From Hydrocarboniphaga daqingensis (lineage in GTDB: Bacteria; Pseudomonadota; Gammaproteobacteria; Nevskiales; Nevskiaceae), in NCBI RefSeq assembly GCF_900129825.1, contig NZ_FQWZ01000007.1, positions 1 through 64,000 of the forward strand: a stretch of DNA of 64,000 bases. The letters are read 5' to 3'. Positions 46,339 to 54,987 of this stretch are shown here, piece after piece. Numbering within the stretch: the first letter of the stretch is position 1; each line of letters begins with the position of its first letter. The notes under the pieces are model-generated. The model worked only from the letters and a program-made list of their open reading frames with translations. It was not told the origin of the DNA and did no database searches. Made by a program: the position numbers and the translations under genes.

Positions 46339-47955
46339 ATGCACCCCACCGAACCGACTCTTGCGCAGAGCATCGACAGTGCACGCCGTTACCGGCTTGC
46401 CGATCTTTTGTGGCGCAGTGCAGCAAGAACGCCGAACAAGACGGCCTTGGTCTACAAAGGCCTGCGCCGCAGCTTTGCCGAGCTCGACACCGTGGTGAAT
46501 CGCCTGGCCAATGCAATGACGCAGTGCGGCATCGGCCGCGGTGATCACGTCGCGCTGATTTCGCACAACAACGACGCCTTCGTGGTCACTCGCTTTGCGC
46601 TGGCGCGGCTCGGCGCCGTCGTGGTGCCGATCAACTTCATGCTCAATGCTGCCGAGATTGCCTTCATCGTCGATAACGCGGAAGCCAAGGGCATCGTTGT
46701 CGAAGACAGCCTTGCCGCCACCGCCGATGCGGCGCTGACTCAGGCGGGGCTGACGATGCGGATGAAACTGGTCATCGACGAAGCGGGCATCACGGTCGGC
46801 AATGACTGGCAGCCGATTGCCCGACTGATGCAGCATGCCGACGCCACGCCGCCCGATGTGGCGGTTGGCGACGATGATCCGGTACAGCTGCTGTACACCA
46901 GTGGCACCGAGTCGCGGCCCAAGGGCGCACTGCTGTCGGCGCGCTCGCTGTACTCGCATTACGCCAGCTGCATCGCCGGTGGCGAGATGAGCGCCAGCGA
47001 CATCGAAGTCCATTCGATGCCGCTGTATCACTGCGCCCAGCTCGACTGCTTCTTGACGCCCGACTTGTATATCGGCGCGACCAGCATCGTGCTGCCGTCG
47101 CCGGAGCCGTCCGCGTTGCTCAAAACCATCGAGGACGAGCGCGCGACCAAGTTGTTCTGTCCGCCGACGGTATGGATCTCGCTGCTGCGCCATCCGGACT
47201 TCGACTGTCGTGATCTGAGCTCGTTGAAGAAGGGCTACTACGGCGCGTCGATCATGCCGATGGAGATCATCAAGGAAATCACCAGCCGTCTGCCGGGCAT
47301 CCGCTTGTTCAACTTCTACGGACAGACCGAGATGTCGCCGGTGGCGACGATCCTTGGGCCCGATGAGCAGATGCACAAGCTCGGCTCGGCCGGCCGCGCG
47401 GCGCTGAACGTGGAAACCCGCGTCGTCGACGATCACGATCGGCCGGTGCCGGCCGGCGTCATCGGCGAGATCGTGCACCGCAGTCCGCATGCAACGCTCG
47501 GCTACTGGAAGAATCCCGAGAAAACAGCCGAAGCGTTCCGCAACGGCTGGTTTCACAGTGGCGACCTCGGGGTCTACGACGAAGACGGCTATCTGACCGT
47601 CGTCGACCGCAAGAAGGACATGATCAAGACCGGGGGCGAGAACGTCGCCAGCCGCGAAGTCGAGGAAGTGATCTTCCAGCATCCGGCCGTTGCCGAAGTG
47701 GCGGTGTTCGGCGTGCCGCATCCGCGCTGGATCGAGGCGGTGATGGCCGTCGTCGTGCTGCGCCCCGGCGCCGAGCTTCAGACCGATACGCTGATGGCGC
47801 ACTGCCGCGACCGGCTTGCAGGCTACAAATCGCCCAAGCACGTCGCCATCGTCGACAAGCTGCCGAAGAACGCCAGCGGCAAGATCCTGAAGCGCGAACT
47901 GCGCGACCGTTTCGCGAGCGTCCACACCGACGCGGGTGCCAGCGCACCGGCCTGA
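46339..47955 (+). CDS. Acyl-CoA synthetase (AMP-binding)
   Basis: This 538-residue enzyme starts at ATG 46339 with AGGAGA at 46328. The motifs are YTSGTESRPKGALL (TSG at 187), NFYGQTEMSP, and the C-terminal hinge GDLGVYDEDGYLTVVDRKKDM with PKNASGKILKRELR at the end. It activates a carboxylic acid to acyl-CoA, fitting the acid produced by the aldehyde dehydrogenase or from BVMO esters. An in-frame upstream stretch beginning 46051 is rejected as start because it lacks conservation and a ribosome site. Confidence 0.9.
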   Translation: MHPTEPTLAQSIDSARRYRLADLLWRSAARTPNKTALVYKGLRRSFAELDTVVNRLANAMTQCGIGRGDHVALISHNNDAFVVTRFALARLGAVVVPINFMLNAAEIAFIVDNAEAKGIVVEDSLAATADAALTQAGLTMRMKLVIDEAGITVGNDWQPIARLMQHADATPPDVAVGDDDPVQLLYTSGTESRPKGALLSARSLYSHYASCIAGGEMSASDIEVHSMPLYHCAQLDCFLTPDLYIGATSIVLPSPEPSALLKTIEDERATKLFCPPTVWISLLRHPDFDCRDLSSLKKGYYGASIMPMEIIKEITSRLPGIRLFNFYGQTEMSPVATILGPDEQMHKLGSAGRAALNVETRVVDDHDRPVPAGVIGEIVHRSPHATLGYWKNPEKTAEAFRNGWFHSGDLGVYDEDGYLTVVDRKKDMIKTGGENVASREVEEVIFQHPAVAEVAVFGVPHPRWIEAVMAVVVLRPGAELQTDTLMAHCRDRLAGYKSPKHVAIVDKLPKNASGKILKRELRDRFASVHTDAGASAPA

Positions 47956-48059
47956 TCGCGGTATCGCTTGCACCGGCCCTGATGCCCGGCGGAAGCGCCG
48001 GGTAACTGGGCTATCATGCCGCGTTCAGTCGTCGCGACGATGCGACCAGGGAGCGGTAG

Positions 48060-50678
48060 ATGCAGGAAGCGCATTTGTTCCAAGTGAGTCGGGACCGCTT
48101 GCTCGCGGACGACTCGCGGCCGGTGGTCGTGATCGAAGGGCCTTCCGGCTACGGCAAGACCTTGCTCGCGCAAGCCTGGCTCAAGCGGGCTGATGCACCG
48201 CAGTGCGGCATCTGGATCACGCTGGACGCCGAGTTGCGCGACCCGTCGGTCTTTCTTGAGCGACTCGCCGACGAGTTGATCGGCAAGCAGCCACAGGTCG
48301 AAGGCGGCGGCCTGGACGAATCATCGCTGCTCAGCAATCGCTTCTCGCGGATCACGGACCAGCTGTCGGACTCGGAGCATCCGATCCGGCTGGTGTTCGA
48401 CGACGTGCACTTGGTCGCCGGTAGCGAGGCGGCAAACTACATCAGGCGCTTGCTGATGGCAGCCGGCGGTCCGTTGAAGATCCTGATCACGACGCAGCCG
48501 GTCGCGCTCGATATCGGACTTGCCGATCTGGTGGCCAAGTCAAAAGTGCAGTGGATCAGCTCCGATGCGCTGCGTCTGACCAAGCCGGAGATCGCGCAGC
48601 TTGCCCAGTGTCACGGCCACGAACTGAGCGAGCGTCAGGTCGAGTGGCTGGCGCAGTCCACCAATGGCTGGCCCGCGATCGTGCAGTTGGCGTTCGCGAT
48701 CCCGATCGACAGTCTGCCGTTTGGCTCGGGGTCGACGGTTGCGATCCTCGGTCCGGTGCGTGACTACATTTACGAGAAGTTTTTGAACCGCCTGGAAACG
48801 CAGGAGCGCAAGCTGCTGTGGATGTTGTCCTGCGTAGGGCCGGCGCAGCGCTCGCTGTTCGAATCCATATTCTCGGCTCACGGCGACATGGAGCCGATCC
48901 TGCGCCATCTGGGAACGCTCGGCGTTCTGCAGGAGGTGGGCTCGGAGCGCAGCGATCCGAAGATCGTGCTGCATGGCTTGGTCCGCGAGACGGCCCTGCG
49001 TTTGTTCTCGGCCGAGTTCGACGCCGAAAAGTCCGGCACTGTACTGGCTGCCGCCACTTGGCTGCAGAATCACGGGCAGGGCCCTGCAGCCGTGCGGCTA
49101 CTGCTGGAGCTCAATGCTGCCCATATCGATGTCGCACGTGAATGGCTGCTGCTGCTCGGTCCGGAAATGGTATTCGGCAGCGGTCATCATCAGACCTTCG
49201 TCACGCTGGTCAATCAGTGGGAACACATTGCGCAGCGCCGCGATCCCGCGCTGAACCGCTTTGCAACCTGGGCACTGATCTTTCGCCGGCGCTTCGTGCT
49301 GGCAGAAGAACGGATCGAGGACGATGCCGACAGCCGCTCCGGCAACGCGGGCGGCGAGGCGGCATTACAGCGATCGCTGATCAGCGCCCTTCGCGACGAC
49401 TACGAGATCGGCGGTCTGCTGGCCCAGCAGTGGCTGCAGCGGGTCAGCATGACGTCGAGCCTGTTCTTCCAGGGCACCGCATGGGCGATTTTCGGCTTCC
49501 AGCAGAAGTGTTTGGGCGACATCGTCGGTGCCCAAGCATCGCTACGTCACTCGGCAACGGCCTTCGGCAAGTCAATGTCCGAGTACGGTTTGTCGTGGGT
49601 CCACATCGTCGGTGCGCTGGCACTGATCAAGCAAGGTCAGCACCGCGACGCACTGGCCGAAGTCGGACGCGGTCTGGATCATTGCCCTGACAATGCGGGC
49701 CTGGACGGCCAGCGCTCGATGCTGCTGGCAATCGAAGCCTTCATCCGGTACGAGCGCAATGATCTCGCCGTCGTGCGCGAAGTTCTGGCAACGGCGCTGA
49801 CGTCGCTGCCGGACCAGGGCATCGTCGATACGATCATTCTCGGATTCTCGGCCGCCGCGCGAGCCCGCTATGCCGACGGCAATCTGGGTGCGGCGCTCGA
49901 TCTGCTGTCGGAAGGCGAGCGCTGCGGTGATCAGCGCAACTTCCCGCGTCTGACGATCAGTCTGCGATCCGAGCGGGCGCTGTTGCTGCAACGCGCGGGT
50001 GCGCCCGAGCAGGCCGTCAGTGTTCTGCAATCGGCGATCAGTGCCACGGGCAGCGGCGCGATCCAAGGCCTGGTCACCGACCGAGCCGGACGCGTCAACG
50101 CACGCATCGCGATCGCCGACGGCCGCTTTGATATCGCCGTCGATCTGCTCAAACCGTTGATCGAGCATGCCCGCAAAGGCCGACAGCAATACAAGCTGTG
50201 CGAGTTGTTGATCCTGCTGAGCTTGGCACTGAGTCGCCAGAAGCACGACGTCGCAGCTGATGCGGCGCTCAAGGAAGCACTGGAACTCGGCAGCCTCGAA
50301 AACTACCAGCGCATCTTCATCGACGAAGGATCGGATCTATTGGCGCTGATCGGTCGCTGGCTCAAGAGCCAAGGTGCGATCACGCGGAACAAGATGGCGG
50401 CGACTTGGGCCGAAATCGTGGTCGGGACATCCGCTCGCCAGGATTTCAAGGAGCCGGTCATCATCGACGGCAGCAAGGTCGTGCTCAACAAGCGTGAGCG
50501 CCAACTGCTGCTGCTGATCGATCAGGGCCTGAGCAACTCCGAAATCGCAGCGCGTTGCTTCCTGGTCGAAGGTACCGTCAAGTGGCATCTGCACAATCTG
50601 TACGGCAAGCTCAATGTGCAGAGCCGTACGGCCGCGATCCACGCCGCTCGAGCCCTGGGCTTGCTGAGCCATCGCTAG
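48060..50678 (+). CDS. LAL-type LuxR transcriptional regulator (MalT-like), second copy
   Basis: This is an 872-residue regulator starting at ATG 48060 (AGGGAG upstream). Walker A is EGPSGYGKT (26-34), then LRLVFDDVHLV as Walker B-like, an alpha-solenoid sensor region, and a C-terminal LuxR domain (LNKRERQLLLLIDQGLSN, VEGTVKWHLHNLYGKL, residues about 808-870). Both this and the LAL gene at 37613 flank the oxidation gene set (40549-47955). The proteins are clearly related but differ at the N-terminus and sensor. Confidence 0.92.
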   Translation: MQEAHLFQVSRDRLLADDSRPVVVIEGPSGYGKTLLAQAWLKRADAPQCGIWITLDAELRDPSVFLERLADELIGKQPQVEGGGLDESSLLSNRFSRITDQLSDSEHPIRLVFDDVHLVAGSEAANYIRRLLMAAGGPLKILITTQPVALDIGLADLVAKSKVQWISSDALRLTKPEIAQLAQCHGHELSERQVEWLAQSTNGWPAIVQLAFAIPIDSLPFGSGSTVAILGPVRDYIYEKFLNRLETQERKLLWMLSCVGPAQRSLFESIFSAHGDMEPILRHLGTLGVLQEVGSERSDPKIVLHGLVRETALRLFSAEFDAEKSGTVLAAATWLQNHGQGPAAVRLLLELNAAHIDVAREWLLLLGPEMVFGSGHHQTFVTLVNQWEHIAQRRDPALNRFATWALIFRRRFVLAEERIEDDADSRSGNAGGEAALQRSLISALRDDYEIGGLLAQQWLQRVSMTSSLFFQGTAWAIFGFQQKCLGDIVGAQASLRHSATAFGKSMSEYGLSWVHIVGALALIKQGQHRDALAEVGRGLDHCPDNAGLDGQRSMLLAIEAFIRYERNDLAVVREVLATALTSLPDQGIVDTIILGFSAAARARYADGNLGAALDLLSEGERCGDQRNFPRLTISLRSERALLLQRAGAPEQAVSVLQSAISATGSGAIQGLVTDRAGRVNARIAIADGRFDIAVDLLKPLIEHARKGRQQYKLCELLILLSLALSRQKHDVAADAALKEALELGSLENYQRIFIDEGSDLLALIGRWLKSQGAITRNKMAATWAEIVVGTSARQDFKEPVIIDGSKVVLNKRERQLLLLIDQGLSNSEIAARCFLVEGTVKWHLHNLYGKLNVQSRTAAIHAARALGLLSHR

Positions 50679-50832
50679 CCCGATGACGAGGCGTGTACGG
50701 CTGGGCCCGTACACCAGCTCGGCAGAGCATCGATCGGGTGCAGCTTCGAAAGTAGTGGCGCGCCTTGATGATGCATAGGCGCGCCACGACGGGTATTGCG
50801 GATCGCCGATGCGGCGTCTGCATGCGACGGCA

Positions 50833-51912
50833 TTACGCGGTCGCGACGTGACTCCGGTCCAGGAACTTGTCGAAGTGCGTGTTGCTGGACGCAATGCCGG
50901 ACTCCGACAACACCATCCGACAGGCATCGATCATCGGCGGCGGGCCGCACAGGTATGCATGGTGCTCTCCGATACGAGGGCCCACCATCCGTACCAAATG
51001 CTGCGGAATGAATCCGCGCAACCCGGTCCATCCGGAGTTCTCGGGTTCGTCGGACAGCACGGGCACAAACTGGAAACGCGCCATCCACTGGTTCGCCAGC
51101 TTTTCGATGCGGCTCAAGCAATACAGGTCGCGCTGACTGCGCGCGCCAAAAAACAGTGTGACATCACGCGTGATCCGCTCGGCGCGCGCCTGCTCCAGCA
51201 TCGCGATCACTGGCGCCAAACCACTGCCGCCTGCAATGGCAACGATCGGCGCAGAGCTCGGCCGCAGCCAGAAGTCGCCATAGGGACCGTGACCTTCGAT
51301 CTCGTCACCGAGCTTGGCGCTCTTGAACAGCCAATCGGTGAACGCGCCGCCTGGAACATGGCGGATGAAGAACTCGACCGTCCCAACGGGTGAATCGATG
51401 CCGGGGGCACCAGCGAATGAATAGTTACGCGACTGACGCCCACCGGTCCCAGTGTCACTGTTGGACACATACAACTCGGCAAACTGCCCGGCGGTGTAGC
51501 GTGCCGGGTCTTTTAGACGACACTGAACACGCAGAATATCGTGCGTCATCTTGTCCAGTGCCGTGATGACGCCGGATGTATGGATCACCGGATGTGCCGA
51601 TCGCGCCGCGATGTCGACTTCGACGGTGACATCGGTGAGCGGGACGCTCTGGCAGGCGAGAATATAGCCTTGCTTGAGTTCGTCGGTGCTCAGTACATAG
51701 CTTTTATCGGTCATCTCGCGAACGCGGCCTGACAGCAGCTTGCACTTGCACGAGCCGCATCCGCCGACTCGGCAGTTGTGAGGAAACGCGACCGCTTGAT
51801 CGAGTGCGGCTTGAAGAATGGTGGTTTTTGTATTGGTCTTGAGGATCGCGCCCGACGGTGCGATCTCCAGGACATGCTCCGAACGGGAGCGTTGGAAGAA
51901 GCGTGCGAGCAT
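50833..51912 (-). CDS. Ferredoxin-NAD(P)H reductase fused to 2Fe-2S domain (AlkB electron donor)
   Basis: This 359-residue protein has the N-terminal 2Fe-2S domain with C47, C52, C55 and C87 (CRVGGCGSCKC and ILACQS). It is followed by a FAD-binding fold (RNYSFAG, residues about 170) and the NAD-binding motif AIAGGSGLAPVIAM. The order matches reductases of the XylA/BenC type that feed oxygenases from NAD(P)H. It is encoded 75 bases downstream of alkB on the same strand and is the probable AlkB reductase, replacing separate rubredoxin and reductase proteins. Confidence 0.92.
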   Translation of the reverse strand: MLARFFQRSRSEHVLEIAPSGAILKTNTKTTILQAALDQAVAFPHNCRVGGCGSCKCKLLSGRVREMTDKSYVLSTDELKQGYILACQSVPLTDVTVEVDIAARSAHPVIHTSGVITALDKMTHDILRVQCRLKDPARYTAGQFAELYVSNSDTGTGGRQSRNYSFAGAPGIDSPVGTVEFFIRHVPGGAFTDWLFKSAKLGDEIEGHGPYGDFWLRPSSAPIVAIAGGSGLAPVIAMLEQARAERITRDVTLFFGARSQRDLYCLSRIEKLANQWMARFQFVPVLSDEPENSGWTGLRGFIPQHLVRMVGPRIGEHHAYLCGPPPMIDACRMVLSESGIASSNTHFDKFLDRSHVATA

Positions 51913-51987
51913 TGGCGTCTCTTTGGATCAAAGACCGGGCCGACATCGCGCTGAATTCGCGCGTGTCGGCCGGTCGTCAGTGTGATG

Positions 51988-53229
51988 CTAGCCGTTCGAC
52001 AGTCCGACGCTGGTGGCAGCGCTGCTGCCATAGTCCTGCGATCGGGTGGGCGCTTCGCGATGGGCCGTCGACCCGATGAAGGTCGGATCGCCGCTTTCGC
52101 GATTCTGACGCTCGATCAGAGGCCACTCGGCCGGCACGCTGAAGCGACGGTCCCAGTCCAACACTTTGGGGGTCATGATCTTGCGATACAGCGGCGGAAC
52201 CAGCGCGATCAGAATCATCGTCACGTAGCCGAACGGCAGCATCGGTGCTTGCGGATAGGCACGCAGTTCCCAGAAAGGATCTTCACCCTTGGCATGGTGA
52301 TGCGAGTGCCGCGGCAGGTTGTACAACATCCAGGTGCTCATCGCCTGGTTGCAGTTCCAGGAGTGGCGCGGCTCGACCGGTTCGCCGGGGACGCGTGCGA
52401 TGCCGTAGTGCTCGATGAAGTTGACGACTTCGAGATAGAACTTGGCGTAGAACGCCAGGAAGAAGAACACCACGACGCCCGTTACGCCCGCCATGTAGCC
52501 AAACAAAGCGAACAGCGCCAGCGTCATCAGTTGGCCGCGGATCGCGCGATTCTTCCAGCTCAGCACCGCTTCGCCCTGGCGAATGAGACGCTCTTTCTCC
52601 AGCTTAAAGCCGTGGTAGAACTGCCCCAGCGTTGATGTGAACAAGAACTTGTAGACGTTCTGGCCACGACGTGCCGATGCCGGGTCTTCGCGAGTGGCGA
52701 TATTGCGGTGATGACCGTAGACATGCTCGATCGAGAATGCGGTATCAAAGCTAAACGCCAGAAGCCAACGACCAACGAGCTGTGCCGACGGGCTCCAAGT
52801 ACGGTGGGTCAACTCGTGCCCGACATTGGTGCCGATCAGCACGTAGCTCAGGCCCATACCGGCGAAGCCGAACCCAAGGTCCAGAACGGTGGTCGCCGAC
52901 CGCGCCGCAAACATGTCGTAGCCGGTGTTTGCGAGGACGAAAGAGCCCAAGCCAAACGGGTCCGCGTCACCGAGATACCAGCTGTAGACGATGGTCATGC
53001 CGACCAGCAGCGGCAGCGACAGGAACAAGAAAAAGTCCAGTACGCGTGTCGATCGATATTCGCGCTCGTCGAGATCGTTGCCGAACAGAAAATCACCGCC
53101 GACCGAAACGGCGATCCAGAATGCGAAGCCTGCCATCATGTAGGCATCGCCGAGTCCAAGCAGAAACGTGAACGTCAAACCGATCAGCGTCATGCTGCAG
53201 TACTTCATATGCCGCACTATATTATTCAT
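51988..53229 (-). CDS. alkB: AlkB-type integral-membrane alkane 1-monooxygenase (FA desaturase-like)
   Basis: This 413-residue membrane di-iron hydroxylase has the three histidine boxes HELTH (138-142), EHVYGHHRN (168-176) and LPRHSHHH (305-312), and NFIEHYG (270-276), diagnostic of AlkB proteins. Several hydrophobic segments lie at about residues 12-80 and 120-160. AlkB introduces a terminal hydroxyl into alkanes or alkyl side chains. ATG 53229 (AGGAG upstream) is preferred over 53253. It is followed by the reductase and preceded on the same strand by an OmpA-like gene. The palindrome CCTTAGTAAGG is in the upstream gap. Confidence 0.93.
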   Translation of the reverse strand: MNNIVRHMKYCSMTLIGLTFTFLLGLGDAYMMAGFAFWIAVSVGGDFLFGNDLDEREYRSTRVLDFFLFLSLPLLVGMTIVYSWYLGDADPFGLGSFVLANTGYDMFAARSATTVLDLGFGFAGMGLSYVLIGTNVGHELTHRTWSPSAQLVGRWLLAFSFDTAFSIEHVYGHHRNIATREDPASARRGQNVYKFLFTSTLGQFYHGFKLEKERLIRQGEAVLSWKNRAIRGQLMTLALFALFGYMAGVTGVVVFFFLAFYAKFYLEVVNFIEHYGIARVPGEPVEPRHSWNCNQAMSTWMLYNLPRHSHHHAKGEDPFWELRAYPQAPMLPFGYVTMILIALVPPLYRKIMTPKVLDWDRRFSVPAEWPLIERQNRESGDPTFIGSTAHREAPTRSQDYGSSAATSVGLSNG

Positions 53230-53318
53230 ATCGTTCTCCTGTTGTATCCGCACCGAAAATATAGGCGCTGTATCTGCGAGAGTCGCCCAACCTTAGTAAG
53301 GACATATCGCCCGTAATG

Positions 53319-54518
53319 TCAGCGAGGTGAATCGATCGTCGCGTCGGTATCGGGTGTCGATGACATCGCATCAACGTCGACCACGGCGGGGTCGGTGTAA
53401 GAAGACGATGCTGACGATGTAGTGGTATCCGCCTCGATGATCTTGAGTTCGACTCGACGATTGAGTTCGCGCCCCTCATCGGTTGCGTTGTCGGCAATCG
53501 GGTGCGCAGCACCGTACCCGTGCGTCCTCATTCGATCACCGGTGATACCTTGAGACTGAAGATGATCCGCGACCGTTTGCGCGCGTCGCTTCGATAGATC
53601 GTCGTTATATGCGTCACTGCCAATGGCGTCGGTATGCCCGCCGACCTCGAAACGCAGCGACGGCAACCGTTGTAGCGACTCGGCGACGCCATCGAGCGTG
53701 GTCGTCGCAGTGGGCGTCAGCATCGCGCTGTCAAAGTTGAAGTTCACGCCACGCAACACGATCAGATCGCCGGTCGCACAGCCGGCAAGATCAGCCGCTT
53801 GGCCGGGCTCAGGCGAGCGACATACCGGTGGTGCGGGTGGCTCAACGGACGGTGCGGGCTCGCCGGTGTCAACGGGCATGACCACCACCGGCTCGGGCGC
53901 CGGAGCGGCAAGCCGGGGTGTGCTGCCCAATGGGATCAGCAGGCCGACGCTGACGACGATGTCGTTGAATGCCTTTCGACCGTTGCCAATGCTATCGCCG
54001 GTCCGTCGGTCGTTATGGGCATCGAGGCGCCATAGTCCCTGTAGACGGACGACGACGTCTTGAGAGGCGGCAGGCTTCCACAAGTAGCCCGCCCCAAGAT
54101 TGAACAACGCGGTGCCGTAGCCGGCGTCATTGCCCGGATGAGAGCGAACGTCGCCGTAGCCAACCCCGATCAAGGCATAGCCCGGATTCGCAGTGGGGAA
54201 GAAAAGCCCGTTGGCCGTCAGCGTGCTCATCTTCATTGAGCGATCGTCTGACTCGCGTCGGTACACCTGGTATTGACCGCTGATCTCACCGAGCAAGCGA
54301 TCGCCGATGAGACGACCGAACGATAACGATCCGCCGAATCCTGATTCGGTCTGCCGACCCGAGTCGGCAAACGTATAGCTGCTCATCGGCGATAAATAAG
54401 TTCGTGTGCCGAGCGCTGCGAACGCGTTGTACTCCGTCGTGGGTGCGATCTCCGCGGCAGCTGATGCCGTCGCCCAAATGCTGGCCGCGATCCATCCCAT
54501 GTTCACCAATGCCTTCAT
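53319..54518 (-). CDS. OmpA-family outer-membrane protein
   Basis: This is a 399-residue protein starting MKALVNM at ATG 54518 with GAGGGG upstream and a signal peptide ending near ASAAA. The N-terminal half is beta-barrel-like (ESGFGGSLSFGRLIG, QGLWRLD). A Pro-rich linker lies near residues 215-250, and the C-terminal OmpA peptidoglycan-binding domain has VNFNFDSAML, GGHTDAIGSDAYND and LSKRRAQTVADHL. It is upstream of alkB with an 89-base gap. It could help hydrophobic substrates cross the outer membrane, like AlkL, but this is inference. Confidence 0.87.
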   Translation of the reverse strand: MKALVNMGWIAASIWATASAAAEIAPTTEYNAFAALGTRTYLSPMSSYTFADSGRQTESGFGGSLSFGRLIGDRLLGEISGQYQVYRRESDDRSMKMSTLTANGLFFPTANPGYALIGVGYGDVRSHPGNDAGYGTALFNLGAGYLWKPAASQDVVVRLQGLWRLDAHNDRRTGDSIGNGRKAFNDIVVSVGLLIPLGSTPRLAAPAPEPVVVMPVDTGEPAPSVEPPAPPVCRSPEPGQAADLAGCATGDLIVLRGVNFNFDSAMLTPTATTTLDGVAESLQRLPSLRFEVGGHTDAIGSDAYNDDLSKRRAQTVADHLQSQGITGDRMRTHGYGAAHPIADNATDEGRELNRRVELKIIEADTTTSSASSSYTDPAVVDVDAMSSTPDTDATIDSPR

Positions 54519-54987
54519 CGGTTGTCCCCTCGCTGTTCTCGATATTCGACGGCTCACGGCCCTGTCGATGTCGGGCACATGATGCAGTCGGCATGTAGCG
54601 ACGTTCTCAAGGCGTCGCTTACCTCACGTGATGCTCCGAGTAGTCCAATGCTTACAGCGCAGCGAGCTGTTTTAGCGGGAAGACCTGCGATCCGAGCAAC
54701 GCGGTTCGCGATCCTCATGCAGTCTGCAACGCAGGGTCAACAAACTTTCGGAAGGTTATTCGCCGGCGGTGTGGTGTCGATTCGCACGTCGTACGAAACC
54801 CCATCCATTACCTACCAAAAGTACGGTGACACTGCCGGTGCTGACGAAGATGATTCGACGGCCGCATCCATTACAGCAGCACAAGCTGCGAGCGGCGTCA
54901 GTAGCAGATGACGATAGTTCATCGACTCCGCTGATCTCAGCGGGCATTAACAAGCGAATCGCCTAAAAGTGCGATCTGGAGGGGAGA
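54519..54987. other. Divergent intergenic region (OmpA-like and DUF1302 genes)
   Basis: This 469-base non-coding stretch lies between two divergent transcripts. I found no open frame with homology, repeat or clear promoter. One small inverted repeat (CGCTGA 54929-54934, TCAGCG 54937-54942) lies 46 bases before the DUF1302 start. A 12-base fragment at 54811 (CCTACCAAAAGT) resembles half of the palindrome at 46161. Both are weak. Promoters for both flanking genes must lie here. Confidence 0.55.

Noticed and set aside
46093-47973. 626-codon minus-strand frame opposite the acyl-CoA ligase
   Set aside because: Same antisense artefact, the ligase motifs are on the plus strand.
54522-54911. 129-codon plus-strand open frame between OmpA-like and DUF1302 genes
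   Set aside because: Biased composition, no ribosome-binding site or homology; it overlaps the divergent promoter region.
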